This document shows positions 20,824 through 32,509 of a stretch of 64,000 nt of DNA, piece after piece (position 1 is the stretch's first letter; the number at the start of each line of letters is the position of its first letter). The DNA is taken from contig NC_089589.1 in the NCBI RefSeq assembly GCF_019320115.1, positions 22,839,265 through 22,903,264 on the forward strand. Reading direction: 5' to 3'. The position numbers were made by a program, and so were the translations under genes. A model generated the notes under the pieces. That model ran no database searches, had not been told where the DNA came from, and was given only the letters and a program-made list of their open reading frames with translations. The stretch is from Miscanthus floridulus (lineage: Eukaryota; Streptophyta; Magnoliopsida; Poales; Poaceae).

Positions 20824-22418
20824 AAATGTCATTAAAGAATCATGAACACAGAGCATGATAAAGAATAGGCGAAATAAAAGCCTAAAAGGAATAAGCGTAA
20901 ACTACAAACAATAATAAAGTTAGTAACATGTAGTAATATTTTTAAAAAAAATTTCTTACATTACACAAATGACTGTAGGTGCTTGTGAAGTTTCGTAAGA
21001 GCTCATGTACAAGCATTCTTACATTGTTACTAATACTTGTGGCCGCAACTCTATAGATTTTTTTGAGAGCCTCAACTCTTTAGATGGTCATGAGATTAAG
21101 ATTTCTAAACTTTTACTCTACTGTATCCTTTCGTTGCAAAGGGCGTCTGGTGCTTAGGTTTAATATCTCCAAGACCAAGTCCCATCCTCCACGGTCTGAT
21201 AAAGAATCAGCAATTTATAGCCTGTACTATTTTCAGGACTGGACATTACTGTTTAATGATGGGAATGTTAGGCTTTCTCTTGTTGCCTAATTTATTTTGT
21301 TCTAAATTTTCAGAAGTCCTATTATTAGGTGATAGGAGTGTAACTTTTTAAATATCTCATCGAGTTAGACATTAAAATAACATATAACATATGTAACTTT
21401 TATCCTTTTCTCTAACAACCTTTTCAAACTATTATAATTTTACTAGATCCTGTAAACATGTTAAAATAAAATCAATGATTTAAAGTTCTATTCTGAACAT
21501 GGCGTAAAAAGTTAGGAAAAGTACTCACGGGGCCTTTGGCATATATCCTGATTGACAGGTTTTACCATAGACACTTGAGTAATTGTCTCATCTCTAGAAT
21601 GGTTAAAAAGCTAAGGATACAAGGGATATCACATTAGGCTTACCTGCATCCAAGAGAGTATGAATAAGGGAGAAAAACGTAGCTTCTTCAGGTCAAGATG
21701 TGCAGACTTCAATAACCTTTCCAGTTGGATCCTAATAATTGACTTCCGTCCATTCGTTTTTCTACCAGGGGTGTTTGGTCCTTTTATGAATAATCTCATG
21801 ATAAGTTGCAACGATATTTAACATATAGTGTCAAATTGGAATAAAAAAATAAACCAAATGTCACAAAGGGACGAATTTATTTTCTAGGATCATATACCCA
21901 ATCTTTGGGTTTCAAACGAGGACTAGCTTCATGTAGGCTTGTATTGGGACCGATTAGTTAATTACTGAACCATGTTAAAATAAATCCTCTGGTTTCTCGG
22001 GTTCTTTCTTTCACCTTCAACCTGGCCGATAGCAGGACCAATTTCTGACAACATCGTGGCTGTATAGTTTGCATCCTCCATGATCCATGCTATACATTTC
22101 GGTTATTAACATAAAGTTGGGTTAATATATCGACCAATCAAACATACATACATTAGGATATTTTTAGTTAATAGATCATCAAGTGCTAAATTGTTACTTA
22201 ACAAATCACATATCAATGACACTGATAATTTATTTTAAATTACATTACTATGGCATGACAAAAAAGTTTAAAAGTTTTTATTTCAAATAATTTTATAAAA
22301 TTTGACTCAAATACTATGTCATATCGACACTGGTAATTTAATTTTGATTACTCTATATTTTTTTAAAAATAATACTTCTACTACATATACAATTTTTGAA
22401 TGTAGCAAGTTCAAAATC
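20824..22418. other. NLR-A intron, unremarkable part
   Basis: This AT-rich intron sequence has no gene. About 500 bp after the CACTA MITE (to about 21313) is absent from NLR-B, where a deletion fuses the MITE to CTATTATTAGGTGATAGGAG. The rest is colinear with 35008-36145. Confidence 0.5.
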
Positions 22419-22421
22419 TTA

Positions 22422-22699
22422 GGCCCTGTTTGGATGCAGATGTATTTTTGGAGTTTTAGAAAAATACCATGCTTTTGTGCAATACTTTGATTTTATTAGA
22501 GTTGTATGAAGTGTGTTGATGCAACAAATTTTATGGTTTTGAAAACCAGAGTTTTGCTAAATTTGTAGTCTCTTTAGAGTTTTATAAACTCATATCTAGA
22601 CCTCTTTGTTGCTAAATCATGGTTTACCACATCTATAGGTTCTAAAATCGTTGTTTCTGAATACTACGTCTCTTAATACTACAACATCCAAACATGGCC
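22422..22699. mobile_element. Tourist-like MITE, 278 bp, in the NLR-A intron
   Basis: The ends GGCCCTGTTTGGATG and CATCCAAACATGGCC are inverted repeats, flanked by TTA at 22419-22421 and 22700-22702. A TTA duplication and these ends fit PIF/Harbinger-type Tourist MITEs. The orthologous copy in NLR-B (36149-36426) is the same length at the same place, so it was inserted before the duplication. Confidence 0.85.
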
Positions 22700-22773
22700 T
22701 TAAGTGCCATAGTGCACGCTGACATGATAGTTCATACCATTATTAATAAGCAAGTGGGTAGCATAGGACCTAG

Positions 22774-23701
22774 CACTACCACAAACACATGCCATCATTG
22801 TCGGAACATCATTGCTGGTTGCTTTAGAACTGGTAGTGATAGTACAACTGACAGTGATAGATGAACTTTCACGACCGAATCGAACTTTCACGAATGAATC
22901 GCGGCTACAAGTGATAGTGACAGGCAGTGTACTATCACTGTTGGTTATAGCCACGAACATGCAGTGAAGGACCATCTGTCATGGCCGGATTGTGGCTACG
23001 ACCAACAGTGATAGGCTATTTTACGAAAAAGTAATAACTTTTTCATATGATGTTTGATAAGATAAGATTTATACGTTCAAAAAGATTTAAAACTTTGTAG
23101 TTAACAACTTTTTAATTTAAGATGGTTTACATATCAAAATATTCTATGTAAGTTCACCAATGGGATTTGAGATGGTTAATGATGTCGAATGGAGACAAAG
23201 TCAATAGTAGAGTTAGTAGTAGATGAGATCGATCTACAACTTTGTAGCTAACAACCTTTTCATTTGAGATCATTTAGAGTATCAAATATGCAATATAAGA
23301 TTCAAAATTGTGTAGTTAAAAGAATAGCATCAGTTGTATAGTCACAAGTGTTGTATAGCTCTGCTGGTATAGATGCTCAGGAGAATGTTGAGATCTTGAG
23401 TTTAAATATTGTCATTGTCGGTTACTGGCAGTGAAGATGCAGTAATCTGGCATACATTTTGTGCTTTTTTATAACTTATCATTGTCAGTACTTGGCAGTG
23501 AGAAGTAGTCTGGCGTACTGTACAACCTTTTTTATAACTTATCATTGTCATAACTTATCATTTTGTGCTTTTTTAATAAAAGATACGATAAATGCTGGAG
23601 TGACTATAAACATCAGGTAGACGAGAGTTTGTAATGATAGTGACTGATGAGAACACTATTCTTGTACACAGTCGCAGACGTCACCTAATTGCACCGTAGT
23701 G
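22774..23701. mobile_element. CACTA-like non-autonomous element in the NLR-A intron
   Basis: It starts CACTACCACAAACACATG and ends TTGCACCGTAGTG. Inside are repeated CAGTGATAG/CTATCACTG units near the left end and AAAACTTTGTAGTTAACAAC-type units in the middle. Flanks TAG and ATA do not match, so the boundaries are approximate. The NLR-B copy (36501-37410) has a decayed right end (CACCGTGATG). Confidence 0.55.
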
Positions 23702-25993
23702 ATATACATATACGATGATTTTTCCATCTATTTTAGTGGACTGGTACATCGGTCATGCGCTTAGAACGTCGCACATGAATTTTGCCTTTGCACACAGTAT
23801 CGTTTTTAGCACTTGATTTTGCTTCCGATTATGACCAAGTGTATTTATATCTACATATTCCATTCAATTAACAAGCTTAAGTTGCTGCTGCAGGTGGTCG
23901 GAAACGAAAACAATGACGAACCAAAGGTTGATGCATTGAAGGGCATTGGAACGTCGATTATAGCAAAATGTGATGGTTTGCCTCTCGCAGTCAAAGTAAT
24001 AGGAGGCCTTCTCCGCCAGAAAAACATAAGGCGAAGCGACTGGAAAAATGTCCTAAATGATTCTACATGGTCAGTATCTCAAATGCCTGAAGAGCTAAAC
24101 TATGCAGTATACCTTAGCTATCAAGATTTGCACCCAGAGTTGCAGTCTTGCTTTCTGCACTACGCCCTCCTCCCCAAGAGCGTATTGTTCGGGTATGACC
24201 GTATTGTTGCCATGTGGATTGGGGAAGGATTTGCTCATGGAAACTCACGTGATTTATAAGTATTAGGAAAAGAGTACTATGACCAGCTAATAGCTAGGAA
24301 CCTTCTAGAGCCGTATCAAGGGTACATAGACCAGCAAGTTTGCAATATGCATGATGTTGTTCGCTCATTCGCTCAGTATTTGACTAGAGATGAAGCACTG
24401 ATAGCAAACAAAAGTGAGGCTGGCCTTATCAACAATATTAATCCACAAAATATTATTCGGATATCACTAAAAACCAATGGATCAACATCAAATGGGCTAG
24501 GGTGGAGTTCTCTGCAACCACATCTATCACTACGAACACTAATTTTTGGTGGGAAAATTAAGATCAACCCAGGTGATTCACTGTCATGTTTTCCATGTTT
24601 GCGGACCCTACATATACAAGATGCAAATTTTGATGCATTGTCTAAATCCTTGGTCTAACTCAAACACTTGAGGTATTTGTGCCTAGAGATGGCACTAACA
24701 CATCTAGGCTGCCAAAAAAAATAGCCAAGATGAAATTCTTGCAGTGCATTGACCTTACTGATTGTAAAAGTTTGGTGAAGCTTCCTCGTGGCATTGGAGA
24801 GTTACGGCAGCTGAGGTATCTAAGCCTTGCATACTCAGGTACAAACAATATACCCAGGGGTTTCGGCAGCCTAACTAATTTGAGGATATTAAAGGGGTTT
24901 CCAGCCCATGTGGAGGGTGATTGGTGTAGTTTGGAAGAATTAGGACCTCTTAACCAGCTCATGCGTCTTCGTATACATGGCCTGGAGAATGTATCTTCTT
25001 CCTCATTTGCTATAAAAGCCAGGCTTGGTGAAAAGGTGTGCCTCAGCGATCTGTACTTACAGTGCACTAGTAGGCGTGGAGGTGCTCACCGGTTGGTGAA
25101 ACAGGAAGAGCAGCAACAAATCGAGAAGGTGTTTGATGAGCTCTGCCCTCCGCCTTGCTTAGAAAAACTAGGAATCGAAGGGTACTTTGGTCAACGACTT
25201 CCACGGTGGATGACATTGACAGCAATTGTGTGCCTTGGAAGCTTGAGGATTCTATTCATGGAAGACTTGCCTTATTGCACAGAGCTACCTGATGGCTTGT
25301 GGCAGCTCCCCAGCTTGGAGTTCCTACAGATTGAAAGCGCCCCAGGCATCAAGCGTGTTGGGTCAGAGTTCTTACTACCACACCATCATGGCACCCAAGC
25401 GCTGTGGAGAACTTTGGTTCTGGTTTGAAAATTGTGGTGAGTAGATGTCATGGACTAGAGAGGATCAGCAATCTGCCAAATTTGCAGAACCTTAATATCT
25501 GCTCGTGCCCAAAGTTGAAGGTGCTAGAGGGAAACTCTGGCTGGAGGACTACGACATGGAAACACTCCCTGGATATTTGCAGGACGTAAAGCCAAGGCAT
25601 TTGGGTCTAGACTGTGATGTCCTGTTGCTCACTTCCATAGCTAAAGGAAAATCTAGCCCTGAGTGGGACAAGTTTAGCCATATCAAGCAGGTCAAGGCAT
25701 ATGCAGATGATGATGACAACAACATTCAAAGGAAGTGGTACGTGAAGTACACAGGCGATCCATTCAGCTTCAAGACAAACATCAACGTCTCTGCTGACGC
25801 TTCAGGTAAATTAACACAACTGCTGCTTTATACGTTGCATACTGAGTATGTACCTTTTTTGCTATTGGAATATCTGGTTACTTGACTGCATGTGACGTTT
25901 CAGGGGATGAAAGTGTTGTTGGACGAAGTGGAGAAAATTTCAAGGGACAAAATCGAAGAAGAATGTGTCAATGTGGAACAACTGAGGGAGTAA

Positions 25994-27640
25994 TCAAGTA
26001 TGCAACATACAGTTCTTGTTACTAGTTGTTCGTAAGGGGCGTATAACACTGCAGATTATATAATGCATATGACCCTTGCATGCAAGTAGAGTGCCCGTCT
26101 GTGACCTACATGGACAGAAGGAACCTTGGAACCGTCATCGCTTTGACTGAAGAAGCAACAATGCAGAATTTGTGATGTGAATTTATTCCTTTTTTTAGCC
26201 TGCGGGTTGTTCTGAGGCAGTCAGATATTTGACATGCAAATAAAATGAGACAAGAATGTTATGTGAATTTGTTCATTTTTCTTCAGTGATTTGTGTACAC
26301 GTTACAGTTGAATTTCCATGCAGTTTGCCACTCGAGAATTGAGAGGCATGTGTATATACAAGTTGAGTCGTTACAGAACAAACGTTATGATACAGCAGCT
26401 TTCAGCTTGGATGGTTTATGGTGTGTCTGGAAATGCAGCTTGCCAAGTGGATGTACATAGCAAGCCTCACTTCAGTTTCTGGTTTGTTAATACTGGAAAT
26501 GGTGTGGGCCGCTTCTATCTATCTCAAGGCAGGTCATGGAAAACCGACAATGTAAAGACCAGATCCTTTGCGCAAATTTACTCTTGAATCAATCATATTG
26601 CCAATATTTTTTTTTCTTCGTGAATTGTAGCTTGCACGAGACCATGTTAGGAGAACATGGAACTTCTTAGTCTTGTGGATCCAAACACCTCAAACGAACT
26701 ACAATGGTATGCTACTTACATCTTTTGTCGTTTAGGGTCTTGTATTTGGGGTTTGTTGACTCTTGGTAGGCATAGCACAACAACAATTTGAGCAGGCAGG
26801 CAAGATGGAGGGGTGTCACCCAGCACAACGGTGAATACATCTCTCTCTAGGATTAGGACTGCCCCGTGTTGTCCTCATGGGTGGCTCAGGCACGCTTCAA
26901 CCAATGCACCTCGCTCTCACCTCTCCTCTATCGATGCGGTGTCGCCAATGCAAGAGCATGCCTCGAGAAATCTGTGCGGGCACAAGGATGGCGATGCCAG
27001 GGTTCTTCTTTCCCACCCATTTCCCACTCCTCCCCTAGCCAGGCGGGTGACTCTTCTTCGACTCAGTGCGAGTATGACAGCGGTTCCTAACTTAAGCATC
27101 GTCGAATCTAACTTGAGGTCGTCGGTGTCATGAGCACAGCAAAGTCGTGTGAGGCGGTGGTGATGGTGGGTGTTGAATTAGGCAACTTAAAAACTAATGA
27201 CCTTTAAAATCGACTTGTCAAAACATATGCAAGGTATCTATGTAGATGTGCACTAAGATTTTGCTGAGTGTTGCTATGTGGTACTGCATATAAAGTCTTA
27301 TAAAATGATAATCGTATTAGACCAGATGAAAAAATGATAATCGTATTAGACCAGGTGAAAAAATGATAATCGTATTAGACTAGAGAAAAGGTCTTACAAA
27401 ATAAATTTTGATCATTAATTTCTCTTATAACATAAAGTCGGTGGCTAAAAAATCTATATCATCTTAGAGGCACTTTTAATACAAATCTACCGATATAAAT
27501 TTTATGTTCTAAACATTCATATAATTTAATTAATTATTGGTTAAAATTTATAAAGTTTGACTTTTTCTCTGGTCTAATACGGTTAATAGCTTTGGATGGA
27601 GGGAGTATCGACGAAGAAAGAAGTGGTCAGCTAAGAATTA
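25994..27640. other. NLR-A 3' flank and intergenic stretch, no gene
   Basis: The first 400 bp are a diverged version of the 3' flank seen after Z1, Z2 and NLR-B. Later frames of up to 106 codons (26813-27133) overlap on both strands and show no motif. Near 27590 the sequence TTGGATGGAGGGAGTA looks like the right end of a Stowaway-type MITE, but I cannot find the left end. Confidence 0.4.
27302..27388. repeat. Three tandem copies of a 29-bp unit
   Basis: AAATGATAATCGTATTAGAC recurs at 27303, 27332 and 27361 with an exact 29-bp period and one or two changes. Short and non-coding. Confidence 0.8.
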
Positions 27641-27885
27641 GGACGCGTTTGGTTCCACCCCGGCCGCAACCAGCCACGCCTAACTGTGGCGGCGCCACAA
27701 TAATTGGCTGCTGTTTGGTTCGTACGTAGGAGGTGACAGCCACATGGAAACCCAGTTTATTTATATGCCCTGTGGCTCGCCTAACCGTGGTGACGCTTTT
27801 TTACGCTTCAACTGTGGCGGTGGTGCGCATGTGGCTTGGCTGAGTGTGGCCTCGCCTGCATCAAGCATGCCCTTAGCCCTTATGT
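27641..27885. mobile_element. Possible MITE rich in CTGTGGC/GCCACAG units
   Basis: The stretch begins GACGCGTTTGGTTCCACCCC, carries repeated AACTGTGGCGG and GTGGCT units and ends GCATCAAGCATGCCC. 'Gcgtttggttc' starts are common in grass MITEs. I could not pair the ends or find a target duplication, so this is tentative. Confidence 0.3.
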
Positions 27886-28065
27886 GATTTCTGCAACTGC
27901 CGTCTGGCGTGCTGCTGCAAACAAACAAGTGGTCCAAGAACGAAATTACTGGAAATGAAGAAAAGGGGGTCTGAGAGAGAAAAAGTCAGAGGAGAAACAA
28001 AAGAGAAAATGGAAAAGAAACAAAGCAAATCGGATGAGAGTGGTTTTTGCCCGAACAGAACCGAG

Positions 28066-28515
28066 AGCAAGCACCGAAGGAAGTAGAGACAGGGAGGAGA
28101 CCGACGAGAGGATGGCCACCTGGGCGAGCGTCGCTCGGGCTCTGGGAGGGTCAATATGTTTCGTCTCTGTGCCTCTTGATCAAATTGTGTCAAAGATTCA
28201 GCTAAATGCTAGCTAAACATGAATATTTTGACGGGTTAAATGAAGTCTGGTCCGAAATTTCTGACTCATTGAATCGTGTAACCCTGTTAGAAGCATCAAA
28301 TGCGTATTCCCCATTTCCCTCGTCCCTCCAACCTTCCCTGAACCAACCGTCCACCCAACAGAATGCAATGCAACCTTCCCTGTACCATCAAATGCAACGC
28401 AACACACTCTGTACACAAGCTAGCTACAAACCTACACCTACACCTAGCTTATCAACATCGCAAGGATGCATGAAAAGGCTTAAATATCGCATGCATGGAT
28501 GCATGCTCAGCAGCC
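28066..28515 (+). repeat. Spacer and upstream region of GLOX-B
   Basis: Counterpart of 12515-12954 with few substitutions. Before 28060 the similarity to unit A stops, so this is close to one breakpoint of the segmental duplication as now visible. It includes the short block shared with 1199-1290. Confidence 0.6.
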
Positions 28516-29079
28516 ATGCCCAAGCCAAGATCCTTGCTTCTCCACCTCCTAATCGCCAGCTGCATTGCCAATGCCGTCGGCGCCGATGATGCCCCGTCGC
28601 AGGAGCCCACCACACCGTCCTCGTCGTCCCAGTGAGAATGGCAGCTCCTCCATGCGAGCATCGGCGTCTCGGCGATGCACATGCAGCTGCTGCCGGGGGA
28701 CTTCGTCCTGATGTTCGACCGCACCGACAACATCTCGCTGGCCGCGCTGGCGCCGTGCGCGGCCAACGCCAACGGCGCCGACCGCACGGCTCACTCGGTG
28801 CTCCTGGACCTCCGCTCCAACGTGCTGCACCCGTACCCGCTGGCCACCAACCCGTGGTGCTCCTCGGGGGCGCTGCTCCCCAACGGCACGCTCCTCCAGA
28901 CCGGCGGCTTCTCCAACGGCGACCGCGTCGCGCGGCTCTTCTGCCCGGCCACGGGCTGGGTCGAGCTCCCGTCGTTCCTCGCCGCGCGGCGGTGGTACGC
29001 CACCGACATGAGTTTCCTAGTTTGGCCGTACGATTTCTTAGAACAAATGGACGAAAACATAAAAAGTGTTACCTTCTGA
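28516..29079 (+). pseudogene. Glyoxal-oxidase-like (GLOX) fragment B
   Basis: Shorter sister of GLOX-A. The signal-peptide start (MPKPRSLLLHLLIASCIANA) runs into TGA at 28633-28635, where A has GGA. The frame then stays open to 29079 with MHMQLLPGDFVLMFDRTD, LATNPWCSSGALLPNGTLLQ and ARRWYATDMSFLVWPYDFLE. Compared with A it lacks 12 nt after RTD, 3 nt in the signal peptide and 333 nt between ATGA at 13462 and ATGA at 13795. That 333-nt loss joins the RRWYATDM motif directly to the unrelated tail that also ends A. All three losses are multiples of three. No C-terminal catalytic half is present. Confidence 0.85.
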
Positions 29080-29812
29080 ATCAAAGGCCTGAACAGAAAC
29101 GGTGCTCCACGTTCACATGTGAGGCATCACGCATCAAGAGGTAGAGATGCACGCCTTCCAGTTCCTCCCAGCTGGCAAAACTGGCTCTAATTACCTTCTT
29201 AGTTTAATTTGTGCAACGGCCCTATCAACCTGAAGGGAATCGGATCCTTCAGATGGCAATAGGGCATCCCTAGTTAGTTGTACTCCTACAGCATTTTGCT
29301 CTGCATTGCACGGGCATTGGAGTCTCTCGACCACTCTGAGACGAGATGAAAGTGATAAGCTGACGTGCCGATGGTGACAGGAGTGAGAACATCGCATGGC
29401 CCAGGCTGCTACGGATCGGAGTACTGCTTGACGGTGTGCATGTCAAGCCTCGCCTCCTTGTCCTCGGTGTCCCTACCGGGGGCCCAGGCTCGACCAGAAT
29501 CCGGCTTCGGCTTCGGTTTCGGTTTCGGGGTCACCTTCGGAGTCGTCGCCTCGTCGGACGCCAAAGTTTTCCTCAAGCAGATTGAAACACGGCTATTGGT
29601 TGGCAGTAGCGATTCAACTACTCTACTGTTTTGCTGTGACGACTGAGACGCTGGAAAGGACATTTGCAGCAATGGCGTCCTCTCCCCTCCGTCGTAGGCA
29701 GTGTGTGTATAAAGCATGCGGGCCTCCTCTGCTTCTACGCGTCTCTCTATCCCCATCATCTCGCTTTCATTCATTCATTCATTCATTCATGTCACACACA
29801 TCACTGTTCTGC
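29080..29812. other. Downstream of GLOX-B; Lys-Pro-rich minus-strand frame
   Basis: 29080-29312 matches 13867-14100 in unit A. A minus-strand frame (29774-29409, 121 codons) contains TTPKVTPKPKPKPKPDSGRA, made by a GGCTTC/GGTTTC repeat at about 29502-29527, followed by DTEDKEARLDMHTVKQYSDP. It could be the end of a broken gene, but I recognise no family. A (CATT)n microsatellite lies at 29766-29791. Confidence 0.35.
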
Positions 29813-30760
29813 TGATCGATCCGTCTACTCTCGTCTCCGGGCGCGAGAGCCTCGGATCGGAAGGAGCCAGCTGCGAGCTTGCGAACTCGTCGATCGTCTT
29901 GCAGTCCTGCTCGTTAACTGTAAGCACTTCTGCTCCATCTGTCTGTTTTTCTTTTATTTGAAATAATGAAAAAGAATGACCCTCCCTTAGAGGTCGTATT
30001 CAGCCAACCAACCACTGACGAATAATAAGCCATTCGTATTTGCAGAGTTGATTGCATCCATTCGTTGTGATTCAAACCCAACTTTTTCATTTTTTGTTTG
30101 GCGAAGATACCCATCATCGTGGTCTTGATCGGTAACTGTGTAAGCACTAAGCACCCAATATTGATTCAGCACTTCTCCTCGAGCTGTTTCTTTTTTCTTT
30201 TATTTCAAATATTGACCCTCCCTAGAGATGGCATTGAACGAACCACTGACGAATAAGCCATTCTTATTTGCAGAGCTGATTGCAGCCATTCGTTTTGATT
30301 CAAACCCCATCTTTTAACTTCTTCCGTATTTGTTCGGCGAAGATACCCATCATCGTGGTTTCCAGTTATACAAAAATTGTATGTCGCCCCCTTCCTCTCT
30401 TCCGTTCTGGTTTGCTTCATTCATCTGCTTCATCTGTTGATCCAATCATCCCCTCTGTCGATCTATTCTCAGGGCGCACAGGTCCGATCGGTGCCAGGTG
30501 ACAGCTGCCAGCGAGCGAGCTCGTCGATCATCTTTTTCTGTAATTGTAAGCACTCCATATTCAGCACTTGTCGATCTGTTTCTTTTAAATAAATAAATAA
30601 ATAATCTTAACTGGTCCCTAGAGGTCGCATTGGACCAGCCACCGATCATTTTTTTTTAGATATAAAGGGCCGATCATAAGCTATTCGTAATTTCAGAGTT
30701 GATTGCAACCATCTGTTGTATGGTTTCCAGTTATACAAAAGTTCCATGTTGTCCCCATCT
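29813..30760 (+). repeat. Three diverged copies of a leader-like module
   Basis: A module containing a GAGCxAGCTCGTCGATC stretch, TGTAAGCACT, a T-rich run (TGTTTCTTTTATTT), 'GAGGTCGCATT', 'CCACTGACGAATAAGCCATTC', GATTGCAxCCATTCGTTxTG and CGAAGATACCCATCATCGTGG appears at about 29813-30150, 30160-30435 and 30436-30760. Parts are missing from each copy. The TTTGCAG..GTAAGC texture resembles a repeated non-coding exon with its introns. I see no ORF and cannot assign it to a gene. Confidence 0.5.
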
Positions 30761-30979
30761 CTGTTCCCTTCTGCTGTGGTTGCTTCATCAGTTGATATTT
30801 ATAGGGATTTTTGTCCCCAGGACACTCAGAAAGAGTGGATTTGCGCACAGCGCATTGTACTCAATGAATTAGTCACAAACACGTTGCGAAAACATTAGTT
30901 TTGTCCATGACACACCATGCCCAGTCAAAGGACCATATTGCCCTTGACACTCTCTTCCCTTCGACTCATTTTCACATTG

Positions 30980-31960
30980 GACCATGTTTGTGGCTAAAAC
31001 CGGCAATGATATTACTGCCAGTTTGAGCCATGAACCGGCAATGATATTGGGTCATCACTGCGATTTTTTGCTAAAAGCACCAGTGATACTATCACTTCCG
31101 GTTCATGGCTAGATTCGGCAGTCATATGAACTTAGTAACTTTCTCATATGATGTCTGATGAAGACTATACCAAAGTTGTAGTACTCGACAAGATCTACAA
31201 CTTTTTAGAACAAACTTTTTTGATTTGAGATCATTTGAATGTCTAAATATACACCACAAAATTTTATAGAGTTAATATCAAAGGAGTCCATATGCACTAT
31301 AGTCATAAGTGAGTGTGTAGTGGTAGTTAATGATTTCAGATGAAGAAACGACAAAAACAAAAGTTGTAGACCTTGAAAAGTTATGCAACTTTGTAGATCA
31401 AAACTTTTTTATTTAAAGTCATTATGATGTCTCTCTATTTGGTTTGCAATATTTCATAGAAGTTAATACCAAAGCAATCCATATGTTCTATAGTCACAAG
31501 TGGGTGTGTAGTTGTAGTTAAGGATATCGGATGGAGAAGCGACCAGAACAAAAGTTGTAGATCTCGAAGAGCTATGCAACTTTGTAGTTGACAACGTTTT
31601 CATTTGAAATCATCTATTCAACAAAAATTATGTTTAATTTCTCAAATTCAAAATTCAAACTTTTTAAATGGCCTCGGATGGAGAAAATCCCAAAACAAAA
31701 GTTGTAGATATTGAAAAGTTGTGCACCTTTGTAGTTGACAACTTTTTCATTTGAAATCATCTGTCCAAGGAAAAGTACGGTTGAATTTCCTCACATCTGA
31801 AATTGAAATTCTTTAAATGACCTCGAATGGAGAAATGACCAAAACCAAAGTTGTAGAACTCGAAAAGTTATAAAACTTCGTAGTTGACAATTTTTCATTT
31901 GAATTCATTTCATATCCCAAATACTCATTTCAAAACCATATGACATAAAATGGAGAGGAC
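30980..31960. mobile_element. CACTA-like MITE remnant with internal repeats
   Basis: It has the same texture as the intronic elements at 22774-23701: ACCGGCAATGATATTACTGC and AGTGATACTATCACTTCCGG units on the left, then five units of AAAGTTGTAGA..AACTTTGTAG..CATTTGAAATCAT near 31175, 31362, 31552, 31702 and 31848. I see no clean CACTA ends, so the element is decayed or truncated. Confidence 0.45.
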
Positions 31961-32479
31961 GAACATCCCAAAAGAACACAAACGTCTTATGGTCTCAAAA
32001 AACACAAACATCTTACAGATGGAGTGGTTAGGGGAAAAATACGCGAAGCAAGAGGTATGGATTTCGAGCGCTAGAAGTTGATGATGGACAAATTGCAGTA
32101 GCCAACGATGGAGCTAGAAACTTCTAGAGTCTCTCTTTGGTACAAACAAAAAAAATCTCATTGCACTTCGCTGATGGGCCTGGGTGGCCCCTTGTTGTTG
32201 CTGGGCGGTGGCATCTGTATTACTGCTCAGCGGCAAAGGAGAGATCTAGTGTGCCTGGTCGAAGCCAACAACACGATTGTTGGCCACCAGAGGGGGAAAA
32301 TGAGATTAGGGACGGAGAAATAAAACACATGCAAAGAGAATGGAGAGTGGGCCCGTGGGCTAGCTAGTCATTTTATTTGCTTGGGTGTGCTGGAGACACA
32401 AAACACAAAATCATGGTGTGCTACAAACTTTCTTTTATTGTGGACAAAAATCCCTATATATAAACATTCTCCTCTACCT

Positions 32480-32501
32480 TGTGGTTGTGTGTGTGTGTGT
32501 G
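32480..32501. repeat. (GT)n microsatellite
   Basis: GTGGTTGTGTGTGTGTGTGT lies just upstream of the NLR-B leader. It is simple sequence and absent from the unit A leader copies. Confidence 0.8.
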
Positions 32502-32509
32502 TTTATATT

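Larger units (their letters stand above)
18929..25993 (+). pseudogene. NLR-A: CC-NB-ARC-LRR resistance-type gene, multiply disrupted
   Basis: Exon 1 (18929-19970) encodes MAVVLDALASYLQDMLLEMA, an Rx_N coiled coil with VRELRNAMYDATNILD, then NB-ARC to WSLLNKQ. The intron is 19971-23893 with GT..CAG. Exon 2 (23894-25805) holds GLPLAVKVIGGLL, the RNBS-D stretch (CFLHYALLPKSVLFGYDRIV), MHD (CNMHDVVRSF) and LRRs. Exon 3 (25904-25993) ends VNVEQLRE. Compared with NLR-B: an extra A in the A-run near 19030; one base lost in the P-loop (GGATTGGAAAACC, about 19555); an extra T near 19662; TAA at 24257 and 24656; 2 nt gained near 24686; 2 nt lost near 25391; and an LRR deletion near 25530. In plants such proteins sense pathogen effectors in the cytoplasm; this copy cannot encode one. 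Confidence 0.88.
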
